From Polytrichum commune (Eukaryota; Streptophyta; Polytrichopsida; Polytrichales; Polytrichaceae): a DNA stretch of 64,000 nucleotides. Position 1 is the stretch's first letter, and each line of letters starts with the position of its first letter. Of this stretch, positions 47,601 through 64,000 are shown one piece after another. The stretch spans positions 64,495,554 through 64,559,553 of the forward strand of contig OX485803.1 of NCBI GenBank assembly GCA_950295325.1. The letters run 5' to 3'. The notes under the pieces are model-generated. The model was not told the origin of the DNA. It saw only the letters and a program-made list of their open reading frames with translations, and did no database searches. The position numbers were made by a program, and so were the translations under genes.

Positions 47601-48757
47601 CACTAGAATGTTATGGAAGGCTATTAAGAGGTTCTTTATATGCCAGCATGACTCGTGCTTTCTATTAGATCATTGAAGTCGTTAATGATGCGTAAACTCC
47701 ATTATGGATACGAACACTTATTTGAGGTTCAAGAGGGAGTAGTCGAGTTTGACACTGGAAGTGTGGAATCGTATATGAGAAAGGATGTGTATGACGTGTT
47801 ACATCTCATGGTACGTCCACGGTTGTTACCAAATCCTTATTGATAGTATTTGTCATTGATTTTTTCTGTCTCTCTCAACCACTACGCTGGGTTTTCTGAT
47901 CCTTCACTTGATATCATGAGTATTTTGAGGCACATAGCTAGCCCAAAATAAGTCAGATTTGGGTGATGGATGTGATCGGGCGCCACTTGGATCTTGATGC
48001 AGGTTACTGAGAATGCAAGGCACTTGGAATTTGCAAGGGATGACATTGATGATGAGCCTTTCCAAACATGCTGGAGAGTTGACTCAGGCATTTCGTATGC
48101 AAACAACAAAATAAACCCTTGCTGTAAACTTATGTCGTCGTTGTTGACACGGAATCTCTCAAAGCGTTGCCCATGTTTCACATTGGCTGTCATATCGATG
48201 GTTGTTGCAATTTTCGTCTAGTAATGTGTTAAAATCGTATCTTGGCCCACGTAATACAACACTTAATATCAGGGCTGAACATATATGACATGACCTGACA
48301 CATTTTTGGGGTTTACTGGATGTTTCATAATATTTTCAAGCCCATCAAAATTTGACGACATCAAATTCCACTTTGGACACAATGCTGACTTGAAGATAGA
48401 ACCATATAAGTTCATAAGGAAAGTTGTAAGTGTTTCCATCCGTAAATAGTTGATGCCATTTGTGTACATGGGCATCTAAAATTCTCTGCCTCAATTTCAT
48501 GAATGGAATGACACTCATACATAGCCTGAATATTGTCCACAGCAGTCTTGGCTTAATCCTTCTCCTCAAAATTTTTAATTTGGTGACATCTCATCCTCAA
48601 TATTGTTAACTCGCAGAAGTACATGGTCTCACTTTCCTACTTTACCCTCTAGTTGATGAACTCTGTTTTGTCGAGCAGAGTAATGAACACTACTGTTTCG
48701 GATTAATAAAAGAGGACGCATCAGAAGACCCCACAAATCTGATTGCGTCACTTGGAG
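44616..48757 (+). CDS. Nucellin/Asp1-like aspartic protease (A1), 3' end not found
   Basis: This is a pepsin-fold endopeptidase of the plant A1 family. Supported exons: 44616-45083, 46003-46250, 46752-47006, 47669-47810 and 48003-48094. Less certain exons are 48341-48425 (or to 48441) and about 48617-48757. A membrane segment lies at residues 28-43. The first catalytic motif is DVLIDTGSPVLWLNC (D133). Next come YCGYQVNYLDDSVARGVWINDS, LDGVLGLQHVKDVSLPTQF and FGHCIAPKEPNG...GYLIFG, as in nucellin-like proteases. The second catalytic motif is VVEFDTGS (D352), then TCWRV, FDDIKFHFGHNADLKI and EHYCFGLIKEDA. The final beta-strand region (the YDxxxxxIGW block) was not located downstream. Phase between the last two exons closes only if the GTAAAT donor at 48442 is used. 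The gene may be a 3'-truncated copy. Confidence 0.7.
45719..45845 (+). repeat. Dispersed repeat family R1, copy 3 (in protease intron 1)
   Basis: It shares CAATCTTATGTCAAG, TTTGCATTCAAGGACAAC and a TTGAACCC segment with the other R1 copies. It lies in the first intron of the aspartic protease gene. Confidence 0.5.
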
Positions 48758-49074
48758 GTAAGTGAGGATTTACATTGATAGTTTCATAATATAATATGTG
48801 GGCCAAGGATTTGTGGCGTCTAAATAAACTCGTCCATTAGGAAGGTGAAAATGAGGCGAACTATATTAATGCCTGAAAATAATTGTCTCAAGAATATTTG
48901 ACTATGGAAATAACATCATATGTCTCAAATTAGTCTAGTGAAGTCACATTGAAATGGAATATGCTCTCAACATTCGCAACTCTTAAGAGGCTCAACATAT
49001 GAGCTAAATACTTATTTTCTACAAGCCTCAACAAGTCTTGAATATATTATTCTACATTTATGGGATTGAAACTT

Positions 49075-49247
49075 TTCTTTACTACATTATCTTATGTCAA
49101 GGGCAACGTGTAATATATGATATTGTTGATCAAATAATTAAGTAGGTATTTGCATCCAAAAGCACCCAAGTGTTGAATTTGAATCTCAATATTTAACAAC
49201 ATGAAGGTATTAAACCAATTTGAAAAGTGCACTTGAACATAATTAAC
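49075..49247 (+). repeat. Dispersed repeat family R1, copy 4
   Basis: It shares TACATTATCTTATGTCAAGG, TTTGCATCCAAAAGCACCCA and TTGAAAAGTGCACTTGAA with the other R1 copies. Confidence 0.6.
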
Positions 49248-49730
49248 TTTTGGGATTGAAAATTACATACAAAATTGGAACAGGAATATGGTTGCTCGAC
49301 TATCTAGTGATCTATGACAATGAACAACAACGCATCGGGTTCTCAACAAGTGATTGTGAACATGGTAATGACAAAAAAAGGAAACGAGAAGGCCCCACAA
49401 AATAGAATGGTGAGTGAAAAATATGACATGCAAAAGAGGCAGAGGCCTCTTCTTCACCACGTTATTTTGACAATGCCCATAGAATGTCTCGACTAACCGA
49501 AATATGCCATTCAAAATTGGGTGCATTCAAAGCCTCCGAGTGGTCTCACTAGGACACCCATGACAACCTAACCACATCTAAAGTAACATATGATGATATC
49601 AAGGACGCCTTTCTTGCCAAAGAGTGGAACATTTTCCATCTCTTAGGGAAGCAACTAGACTACCTCCACCTCAAGGATTTTCTCAAATGCGAATGTGAAT
49701 TTGTATTTGAAGCAACCATTGACACCACCA

Positions 49731-49885
49731 CCTTTCTTTCAATTGGATCACCAAGTTGATATTAGCCTCTATGTCATGGAGGCCATCACACTCCGCCAGT
49801 CTAGAGAATTAGTTGGCTAGACCATTATGATGTGCTTTCAGTCCCATTAGCCTTTTGACTTCTTGGACTATAAAATCAATTTCAT
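49731..49885 (+). repeat. Dispersed repeat family R3, copy 2
   Basis: It shares CCAAGTTGATATTAGCCTCT, CCGCCAGTCTAG and CTTTCAGTCCCATTAGCCTT with 28038-28200. Confidence 0.65.
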
Positions 49886-51409
49886 ATCATTCCATTGGGA
49901 GTATCAAATACCTCAATCAAAGTTGGATATAAAGGGTGTACTAGAGATTGCAGTTGATAAAGTATGAAAAATTAGACCATGTTAGGTGACCACATCAGAA
50001 TGAAGTTAGGAAAAGGACATATTCTTGGCAAAGTTTGATGTACCATGGATACAGCTTCTCACACATGTTCAAAAAAATCTAATATCTTTGGTGTCACTTG
50101 ATGTTTTATTCTATTGACAAATGTTTTACACAACAGTCGATTTCACTCTTAACTTCTTGAAGTGTATTGTGGTTTCATTAGATCATATAAAAAGTAAGTT
50201 TTCTAGAGCTCAACTTTTATTGTACCTAAAAGAAAAGTTATTGCTAATGATTTTAAGTTCACATCAATACAATAGCAATATTTGGTAATTTTCATTAAAA
50301 ATTTATAATCAATCAAGAATCATTAAACTTCAAGAAATTGTGATAATATAGGGGATTTTAAAATCAACCACATAGTTTGTTCAAACGACCACAAAGACCT
50401 GTCAAAACTTGATTTTTCAACACACACATGAAGAGGAGCAAGATATTACCTCCACTTCCTCTTTCTTTACATTTCAACTTACAACTAGAATCGTTCAAAT
50501 TTTGATAGGTCATGTGACCACACAACACATCTATGCGATCATTTTACCATGGTATGGTCAATTGAAAAACTCCCTAAATATATGTAGTTGAATTATAGTC
50601 CAAACTCTCATAATTACATTAAGAGTAGATATACACTTTGAGATAAGAAAAAAGAGTTCATAGAAAATTGACAATTCCAATCAAAATAATACGAAGTTAC
50701 TACATATAGGAATCTATCAACAAAGAGAAAACTTACTTCATTCTTGACTTTTTAAAATTCTTGTGAACAACTATCATTTTATATTGGAACCAATGCCATT
50801 GCCAAGAAAACTTCATGAGGAACACAATGATACCTATCATGACCTTCCTAGCACCTTTCTTTTGGATGAATTTGCCTCCAAGAGTCATTCATAAGCCGAA
50901 AAATGGCCTCTTAGGAAGTTCAGGGTCAAGGAAGCTGAGAAGAAAAAGAAAAAGAAAATTTACGCCCGTACATTGTACCGGCATGAATGTGAGCCCGTTA
51001 TCCAAATGCTTAACACGGCGGGCCATGTTGTAGCATGAGGAGTTATGTCAAGGAAGCTGAGAACTCAGTCTAAGGTTGTTATTAAATTCTTGCATCATAC
51101 ATATACGTAAGTTCATAGCACTTCTTAGAAGGAAAAAGCCACAACTACCATGTAAAGGATGGTCAAGGAAAAAGCTCGTATGAGATTGAATCATGCATGT
51201 TCACTTAGAATCCATGTGCATGATTGTGGGTTTTAAACTTGAATAATGAACCATTCATTGAAACCTCTTACAAAATCTCTACCATTTTCAAGGTGATCAA
51301 TACCACTGCAAAACTGTAGGACACACCTGTAGCACTAAGCTTGCTTTTCGGACATCAAATTCCTTATAAAACTTCTCAAATCTGGAACTCTAATTACTGT
51401 GCCGTATGT

Positions 51410-57142
<5,733 letters not shown>

Positions 57143-57283
57143 AGCTGCTGCTGCTGCCCTAACTTACTTACAACCCTCCCTTCCTTACTTTACTTACAAC
57201 ACACACTCACTCACTCAAAGTTCAAGAGGGCAAAAGAAAACAGAAATCTCTCTTCTGTCTCCCCCGTCCTTCCTTCCTTCCTA

Positions 57284-58341
57284 GGGTGAACCAGCAGGTA
57301 CACTCGTACCTTCGGGGGATGAAGGCCTCGCGGATGACACTGAAAACTTCATCCTTCTTTATGGGGAAGCCCGCTTGACTACAAATCCCATATTGAGTGC
57401 ACTTCGCCTTCAAGGTCTAAAATCCAACATATATGTGCACTTCCAATTAGTAAATAAGCAATTCATTGGGATTTCATTCCGGAAGTGAAACCATCAATGA
57501 AGCATGTAATCAACTTGGAGGTCAAATAAAATTACAAAATCGTCATTAACATTGAGGTTATAATTTTTTTGACTTACCATTTGAAATTGTCTTTGTCATT
57601 CTAAAATAACACTTAAATTTAGTGTGCTGATTTAGTATGTATATTTTATAATATTTTAATAACGCCGCCTACTTTCACAAGTATTCATAAATAAATAAAT
57701 AAACTACTGGAATTCATTAATTAAATAAATGTAATTACTGGAATTATTTAATTATTTAATTTAATTGCTGAAATGAATTACTGGAATGAATTGGTTCAGT
57801 TAATTAAACATTATAATTAATTAGTCTTACTTTATTTGGTAAGCACACTTTTCTGATTTATTTGGGCTTAAATAGGATTCATCAGAATTAATTAGACTTA
57901 ATGACATTACATCACACTTAATTGGTTTGAATGTGTATGAATACTTGTGAAAGTAGGCGGCGTTATTAAAATATTATAAAATATACATACTAAATCAGCA
58001 CACTAAATTTAAGTGTTATTTTAGAATGACAAAGACAATTTCAAATGGTAAGTCAAAAAAATTATAACCTCAATGTTAATGACGATTTTGTAATTTTATT
58101 TGACCTCCAAGTTGATTACATGCTTCATTGATGGTTTCACTTCCGGAATGAAATCCCAATGAATTGCTTATTTACTAATTGGAAGTGCACATATATATTG
58201 GATTTTAGACCTTGAAGGCGAAGTGCACTCAATATGGGATTTGTAGTCAAGCGGGCTTCCCCATAAAGAAGGATGAAGTTTTCAGTGTCATCCGCGAGGC
58301 CTTCATCCCCCGAAGGTACGAGTGTACCTGCTGGTTCACCC
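57284..58341. mobile_element. 1.06-kb foldback element with about 406-bp near-perfect arms, TA-flanked
   Basis: The left arm (57284-57689) and right arm (57936-58341) are reverse complements without gaps. I noticed only one mismatch by eye (TATGTTGG against TATATTGG). The arms are separated by a 246-bp AT-rich spacer with repeated ACTGGAAT. The termini read GGGTGAACCAGCAGG and are flanked by TA on both sides, consistent with a TA target duplication; CTAG at each edge also makes the palindrome extend 3 bp further. The element has no transposase. Its left end is about 140 bp upstream of the DAP start codon. The two similar short reading frames, one in each arm, are mirror images of each other. 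Confidence 0.85.
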
Positions 58342-60529
58342 TAGCCCTGCAACTGCCTGGCCTGCCTTATCAGAAGATGCTCACACCTTCTTCACTTTGT
58401 AAGAAAAGGGGCTTCATACGTTAATAAGTCAGGGGATGACCACACATAAGGTAGATGGTGGTGCTAAAACCGTCACTTTGGCTACAGCGATGAGCATATC
58501 TATTCTTCTTATGCCTAAGTTAGGAATATTTTGTTAAAGCCTCATTAGCATTCGACAATGGATTCCAACGCACCAAAATATGCCTTATGCAAAATTTGTA
58601 TGCAAAAGTTATAAGGGTTCAAATTTTGATTGGTAGATGATCCAATACCAACACGAAAACCTAATGTCAAGGTGATGACCATCCTCAGAATTCATATTGT
58701 ATGAGGTACTAAGCTCTTAAAGCGTCACTTTAAGATACTTTTGCTATTTCATGCAGCTAGATAGTTTGGAATTTTTTCAAAAAAAAAAATCCATAGATTA
58801 ACAAGTCAATATAAAGTCTACAAAAAAGCTTTCAAAGTATAAAAAAATCCGCAAAGCCATCTTAAGGAAAGAGCCTTGTATTGTCAACTAGGGGGTCTAT
58901 TGAAGTTGGATTGCTAAGTGAGAATCATCACATATATCAACCTTGTTGCGGGTGAGGATCTTCTATTAAATGAAGGAAGGTGTTGTCCCCCTTTTGTGGA
59001 TCACTTTTTACACCATCTAATTAAGCATATACAGTATATTCCCAATTAGCCATTATGATTGGCCAAAGTTGGTGCTCTTGTAAAAGTGTTCTTGCATCCT
59101 TCTTGCACCGTTGTTATGAATGGACAAAGTGTTGCTAGTTAAAACTTAATGTTGCATATGATAATCGATTTTAACAATGACTTACTCAATGGCATTGTTG
59201 CACTCACTTGTTGACGGATTAAGGATTAAAAATAGGTGTCACCAAAAGGCAGGTGACGCTTTAAGGCCTCATTACCTTAGATTGTGCAAGATGTTAGGGT
59301 GTTGGTTCTAGGTGGGGTGTTGACATTAGCACCATCTACCTTCATATACATTTAACCAAAGAGTATGTAAATTAAGTGGTCCTTAACGTGACAAACCCTA
59401 GGGTTTTTTCCAATTTTGGGTCTCTTCACATTTTTGAAAAAATTTAAGATGACTAACATGGCTTAGAAAATGGGCTAGAAACATTATATGCAAAAAAAAA
59501 TCATCAAACGTTTTTTTGATGATCTTATAATTAGTCAAAATGCAATGCAATTGGGTAATTTTGGGTCAAATAGGAGGTTCACTACATATTGTTGGATTGT
59601 TAGGTGAAACCAACAAAAAATCAGTCTTAAAGAGTGAAAGAGTTTTACATTAATTGAAGGTATTGCTGACCATTTGTTGAACACTTCTTACATTGCCTTG
59701 TTGAGTGTGTTTATCCTAGATTAATGATTGTAATTGGGCAAAGTTGGTGCTCTTCTTAAATTGTTTTTACATTCAATTATGTACACATTTAATATGATTG
59801 ATCAAAGTGGCTTTTAACTTTAGCTAATTTTAGGCACCCATTGCACTCACTTGTTGACACTTGAAGGGTGAAAATAGGTGACACTAATGGGCCAATGATG
59901 CAACAACCCTACAATAAGGACCACATGCCTTGAGCATTCTTTAACACCAAGCACTAATATCAAGGGGTGTTAACCCTTACATGCCAAAGGCATTTTTTGA
60001 CAAGTAAGATTAACAAAGATGGGTTTTTACTAGGGTCCAAGACTGAAGAAAATCCAAAATCAAGCAATCCTATTTGTTGAAAGTAATCCTATTGGTTGAC
60101 AACAAACTTCTGGACATAAGGAGTTTACACTAGGGCCCAAATCCAAAGTATGAGAAAATCATGATAAAATGGAGTGGCGCTAATTTGGCACCACTTTCCC
60201 ACCAAATCTTGTTAGTCCCAGCTCAAGAAACCACTCCACCCAACTTGAGAAACCAAACCTCAAGCTTGGGTCCAATCTTGAATCCAAAAGCAAGGTTCAT
60301 ACAAGTGAGTTTTGAACCCTAAGTTTCTTTGGGCATGGACTATGATAGTAACGCGCCCTAGGAAGGTTGTCCAATTTAAATGAGTGAAGATGATATATTC
60401 AAAATGTACAATTTAAATACCCTTAATCTCTAAAGCTCTAAGGGGTTTAGTGGATGGACTATATACACAATTTCTATGAGCCAGAGCAAATCTTAGAAAT
60501 ATGTTGTACATATTTATGGGTTGATTTTT

Positions 60530-60680
60530 TAATTTAGTAAGTACATTGTCTTATAGGAAGAACATAAAAACAATACTAAATATGCATTTGCATTCAAGGG
60601 CACCTAGATTGTGTATTTGAACCCAATTCTTTAATAATGTTAAGGCGTTCAACAAATTAAAAAAGTGTACTTGAAAAATG
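60530..60680 (+). repeat. Dispersed repeat family R1, copy 5
   Basis: It shares TTTAGTAAGTACATTGTCTT, CATTTGCATTCAAGGGCACC, GTGTATTTGAACCCAA and AAAAGTGTACTTGAAAAAT with the other R1 copies. Confidence 0.6.
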
Positions 60681-60766
60681 AGTATATTAACTCAAAATAT
60701 AGGGGGCGAATTAATGTTGGAAACCTCTTGTAAACAAAAACCATGCAATATAACATGTGATATATA

Positions 60767-60797
<31 letters not shown>

Positions 60798-62760
60798 AGA
60801 TATAATAGCCTTGAATAAGGGTATCCTAAGTTAAATACTATGTAGGCTCAAATGAGATGGATGAAAAATACTTTTATCTAGTCTATTTTTGTAGATGAAT
60901 CATGGTTTTAGGGTTTTGGGTGAGCCAAGGCGGTCAGATATCTCGATAATGGTCTTCTCTTGAATGAAGCCTAAGCTCATCTTTTGTTGTAGCCGTTGGC
61001 ATGTTTGGTCTGCCGTTCTTAAAGTCATTGCACGTCTTCTAGGGTTTGGTTATGTTTTGTACCTTTGAGCATTGGAATGTTTTGTTGTTGCTCTTCACAA
61101 CACCGGTTGGCTTTTGGTTATCTCTACGTGCATTTTTTCTTGATAGAAAACTATATGCTTGGCGAGGGCGTCAATGCAATCCACGATGGCAACCGTTCAC
61201 GTTCAGCGCTTAGGTTACTGGTAAGTTATATTCTAGCTTTTCAACCTCACAAGTTGGAGGGTTCTAAACACCATAATTGGGTCAGTCATTTATGTTTCTT
61301 CCTCAAGACAAGAACGCTTGCTAAACATGTTGGAAGTTGCATACTTTGGTTAGTGTTGTTTAGTTGTCTAGGATTTTTTTTGGTTTCTTTGCACTCATGT
61401 TGGTAATGGAGGATCTTGGTCCATCCAAATCTAACATTGGTGTATGGAAACATTGACTTAACCTTGTTTTATAACTCGAAAAGTAGCCGTGTAGGGTGTA
61501 CCAAAATGGCCACATTATGTCATGGGTCTAGCGGCATAGGCTGCCCAAGCATGTTGCTCTTAAACGTCGACACGAAAGGGCATATTTGAGACAATATTCG
61601 ATGTTTAAAATTATTTTTGTAAATGTTGTACAAACTCTTGCTACCCTGCAAATGTTGGACAATTGTGTTTCTTAACACACTAAATTTTAAGATTACACTC
61701 TACTTGCATTCTTCATTACAATCTTGTTGGTGTAATTAAATTCTATTGTCTTTTCTTCTTGCCTTAGCATAACAATGCAATCCCGTTGTTAAAATGCCAA
61801 TTCACAATGCAACCCCCCCCCCTCGGCTAAAAATTAAAGGCTATAAAAAATTTATAAGAAAAATAGGGTATTTAATATTGAATGCATTCTAGATTTCTAA
61901 TTACCAATAGGGTATTAAAATTATAAGCTTAATAGCTTTTTTTATACTTTAAGGACTCCTAATATTCTAATTTCCAAAGCATTACCCCCCTTGAAAATAA
62001 GTGGTTATCGCATGTGTCTCCAAAAAAATTCTATGGGTGCCCCCCCCCTAGTATATTTATGTAGGTGTAAAATATGAGAGTGTTTTCAAATCGCCCCCAT
62101 GTATGCTTCATATGTTCATTGTGTTGGGGTATCATTAGTTAGAGAGGAGTAGCTAGCTAGCCTCTTCACATGTTTGAAAAAATCACTTCATATGAGCACC
62201 TCGAGTTGATCAATATTGGTTTCTTATGAAATGTCAAATTTTCTCTAGAAAATAAATACATATACTATAATAGAGTTGCCTACATTTTCACTTTGAGAAT
62301 CAACGGTGGGGCCCAACGCAAAGAGGTGGGCGTCTAGCCCTTGCTCCAAAGCCATTGACAAGTTAGCAAACAAGTAGGGAGGGATGAAAGGGGCCACTCT
62401 CAAGTATTTGGTGAACAATTGCCCGATGAAGACCCAAAAACCAATTGTATTGTTGGAGATAGAGTGTGACAGATTGAGAGGCCCTTACCTAGCTACCTAT
62501 GTGTGGAGTGTTACAAAGGGATACGATAATCTCCATGCGTTGCCATTACACACGATAAACTAACTTCATGCCACTGATCAAAAAAGGGAGATCAACAAAG
62601 CAATCACTCATGCACTCTCATTATCACTAGATTATAGGTGTTTTCTGCCTTTTGAACTCTTCCGCCTCTTCAAATATGCAACATATGAAGGGGAGAATAC
62701 ATTCAATACTCTTCCCAAACCCACATCACTTGGCAATTCCAAAGGCTAAAGAATGTCATG

Positions 62761-62930
62761 AAATAGAGTCTAAGGCACGCGGGTGTTATTTAGTCAGTTT
62801 TCTTGATTAGACACCTATATTTGATTGGTGTGGTTCGGTAAGGATCAAAGAACAAACTCCGTAAAGACACATGTTCAAAAGCGATTGGACTATGTCTTCA
62901 AATTGTATTAACTACTCCACACTCAATAAT
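62761..62930 (-). repeat. Dispersed repeat family R2, copy 4 (inverted)
   Basis: On the minus strand it reads ATTATTGAGTGTGGAGTAG, GACATAGTCCAATCGC, ACATGTGTCTTTA and CAAATATAGGTGTCTAATCAAG. It matches 24053-24190 over its full length. Confidence 0.6.
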
Positions 62931-63199
62931 GAACACATTTGAGAGGACTTATATGATTAGTTAAGAAAATCAACAAACATGCACATCCGATAATCATAAC
63001 CATTGCTGATCTGCTTCATTGCAAATTTGGTATAGCAACACAATTTTTGTGTAAATCTAATTGGTAGAAGTTGGAGACATGAAAAATGACCAAATAACAC
63101 CCACATACCTTAGACCTTCCACCATGTCCACCTTATCCTGCGAGTGACTCATCAGGTGGGGTTAATCCGAGTGATGACCTGTCACATGAGTAATCTGAC

Positions 63200-64000
63200 G
63201 TGGCATCCTTGTCAGCCCGACATGGCGATTCTTTCAAGTCGACGATCCAAACATCATTATTGTCTCGTGTGTCTCTGACGTTCCTGCTTCTCCTCCTCCT
63301 TCTCCTTGTTGAAATTCTTGAACCTGGATGCTCACGATCCTGTGTTAGTGCTCTTCATACAATTCAATTAGACCTTCAAAATTCTGTCGACAAGTCGCTT
63401 GTGGGTTCCTTCGATCTCTAGTCTTTGGACACGCACAGAATTGGTTGAACAACGTTTCTTCACAAGACTAAGTCAGTGTTGCTTCTCTGTAAATTGCTCA
63501 AACGAAGAGATTCTTGGAGCTTGTGGACTAAAAAGAGCGACAAAGGAAGGTGGACTTAGAAGTTTACTGGAATTCGTCAATCTGTAATTTGCGTGAATAC
63601 ACTATTAGAGGAGATGTGATGCACCAACTTGCTTGGTTTTGTGGAGCCCGGGAGTTTTCAGCCTCAGAAGTGGTTGTTTTGCTTGAAGAACTCTATGAAG
63701 CCAATTTTTTTGGAAATCGAAAATCTGGGAGCAAGGGTTATGTTTGAATCAAGAGAATTGGGTGAGGTGAGGTTAATTTGAGGTTGTAGCTGAGACAATT
63801 GGGTGAGAAAGAACGAAGGCGGGATGAGTAAGTGAGACATCTGGAAGTCATCATCTTTTTCTTCATCTCTGTGATGTGAGGCTGTTAGTTCCAAGACTTA
63901 TTCAGCTGCAGGATGAGGTTGTGAATTTCATTTCATTATTCTTGATCGACACGAGGGCCACTTTCTGCACAAGGACTTACCACAGTACCCTTACATCGAC
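63200..64000 (+). other. Possible 5' part of an unrecognised gene
   Basis: This stretch is less AT-rich than its surroundings and contains several overlapping plus-strand frames. One at 63200-63421 has a Leu-rich hydrophobic segment (LTFLLLLLLLLVEIL) from a CTC/CTT tract. Others are at 63399-63587 and 63550-63747. None matches a family I recognise and no exon structure could be assigned. It could be the leader or first exon of a gene running off the window, or another repeat. Confidence 0.2.

Larger units (their letters stand above)
48758..51409. other. Intergenic, repeat-derived
   Basis: Apart from the R1 and R3 copies listed separately, this is AT-rich sequence without a recognised gene. 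A short GAATGTGAGCCCGTT patch near 50990 resembles GAATATGAACCCGTT near 23208, pointing to another shared repeat. The 3' untranslated region of the aminotransferase lies at its right edge. Confidence 0.4.
58345..63199. other. Intergenic, with diverged tandem duplication near 58.9-60.0 kb
   Basis: No gene was recognised. Blocks at about 58920-59300 and 59590-59960 share AAAGTTGGTGCTCTT, CACTCACTTGTTGAC and AAAATAGGTG(T/A)CAC, so they are an old duplication with a period of about 0.65 kb. A (TA)n then (GATATA)n microsatellite lies at about 60759-60805. C runs occur at about 61810-61818 and 62041-62048. A 113-residue plus-strand frame at 61065-61406 is unrecognised. Confidence 0.45.

Noticed and set aside
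57222-58424. Pair of related short proteins on opposite strands
   Set aside because: They are mirror copies produced by the two arms of the foldback element, with no family similarity.
63200-63421. Signal-peptide-like small protein
   Set aside because: The hydrophobic stretch comes from a CTC/CTT low-complexity tract; kept only as part of a tentative region note.

Overview
The window is nuclear DNA from a land plant. Its split genes have GT-AG introns of roughly 100 bp to 2 kb. They include a cell-wall pectin methylesterase, a Golgi-type glycosyltransferase and a plastid-targeted LL-diaminopimelate aminotransferase. About four fifths of the window is repeat-derived. I could not place the lineage firmly; a non-seed plant is possible but unproven.

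Layout: (1) 1-345 is an old arm of a foldback repeat. (2) 2252-5907 (+) is an intact four-exon type I pectin methylesterase. (3) 8424-10916 (-) is a single-exon, two-module glycosyltransferase. (4) 14.9-19.0 kb is a decayed Ty3/gypsy LTR retroelement. (5) 19.8-29.5 kb is repeat-rich: a triplicated 260-270 bp satellite, a GATA microsatellite, two MITEs, a tRNA-derived SINE and several dispersed repeat families. (6) 29551-41435 is an 11.9-kb Mutator-like DNA transposon with terminal inverted repeats and a 12-bp target-site duplication. (7) 44616-48757 (+) is a nucellin/Asp1-like aspartic protease whose C-terminus I could not find. (8) 51410-57142 (-) is a complete ten-exon LL-diaminopimelate aminotransferase with a Tourist-like MITE in intron 9. 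(9) 57284-58341 is a near-perfect 1.06-kb foldback element next to its start codon. (10) 58.3-64 kb is mostly anonymous repeats.

The striking locus is the transposon. It carries two divergently transcribed genes. One is a MULE transposase (GCM-like zinc region, DDE-type core, SWIM finger; two exons, intact). The other is an eight-exon gene for a protein of about 1,150 residues, with a basic N-terminus, a ParB/sulfiredoxin-like domain and a C-terminal beta-class DNA methyltransferase fold. Both genes hold, in an intron, an array of short inverted repeats with a period of almost exactly 32 bp (about three DNA helical turns). The accessory gene's first intron also holds a second family of long perfect palindromes centred on GTTAAC. 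A ParB-like/methyltransferase-like protein next to helically phased palindromes suggests a transposon-borne DNA-binding or marking system. The accessory gene has at least one in-frame stop, and its catalytic motifs are degenerate, so this copy may be decaying or may act non-enzymatically.
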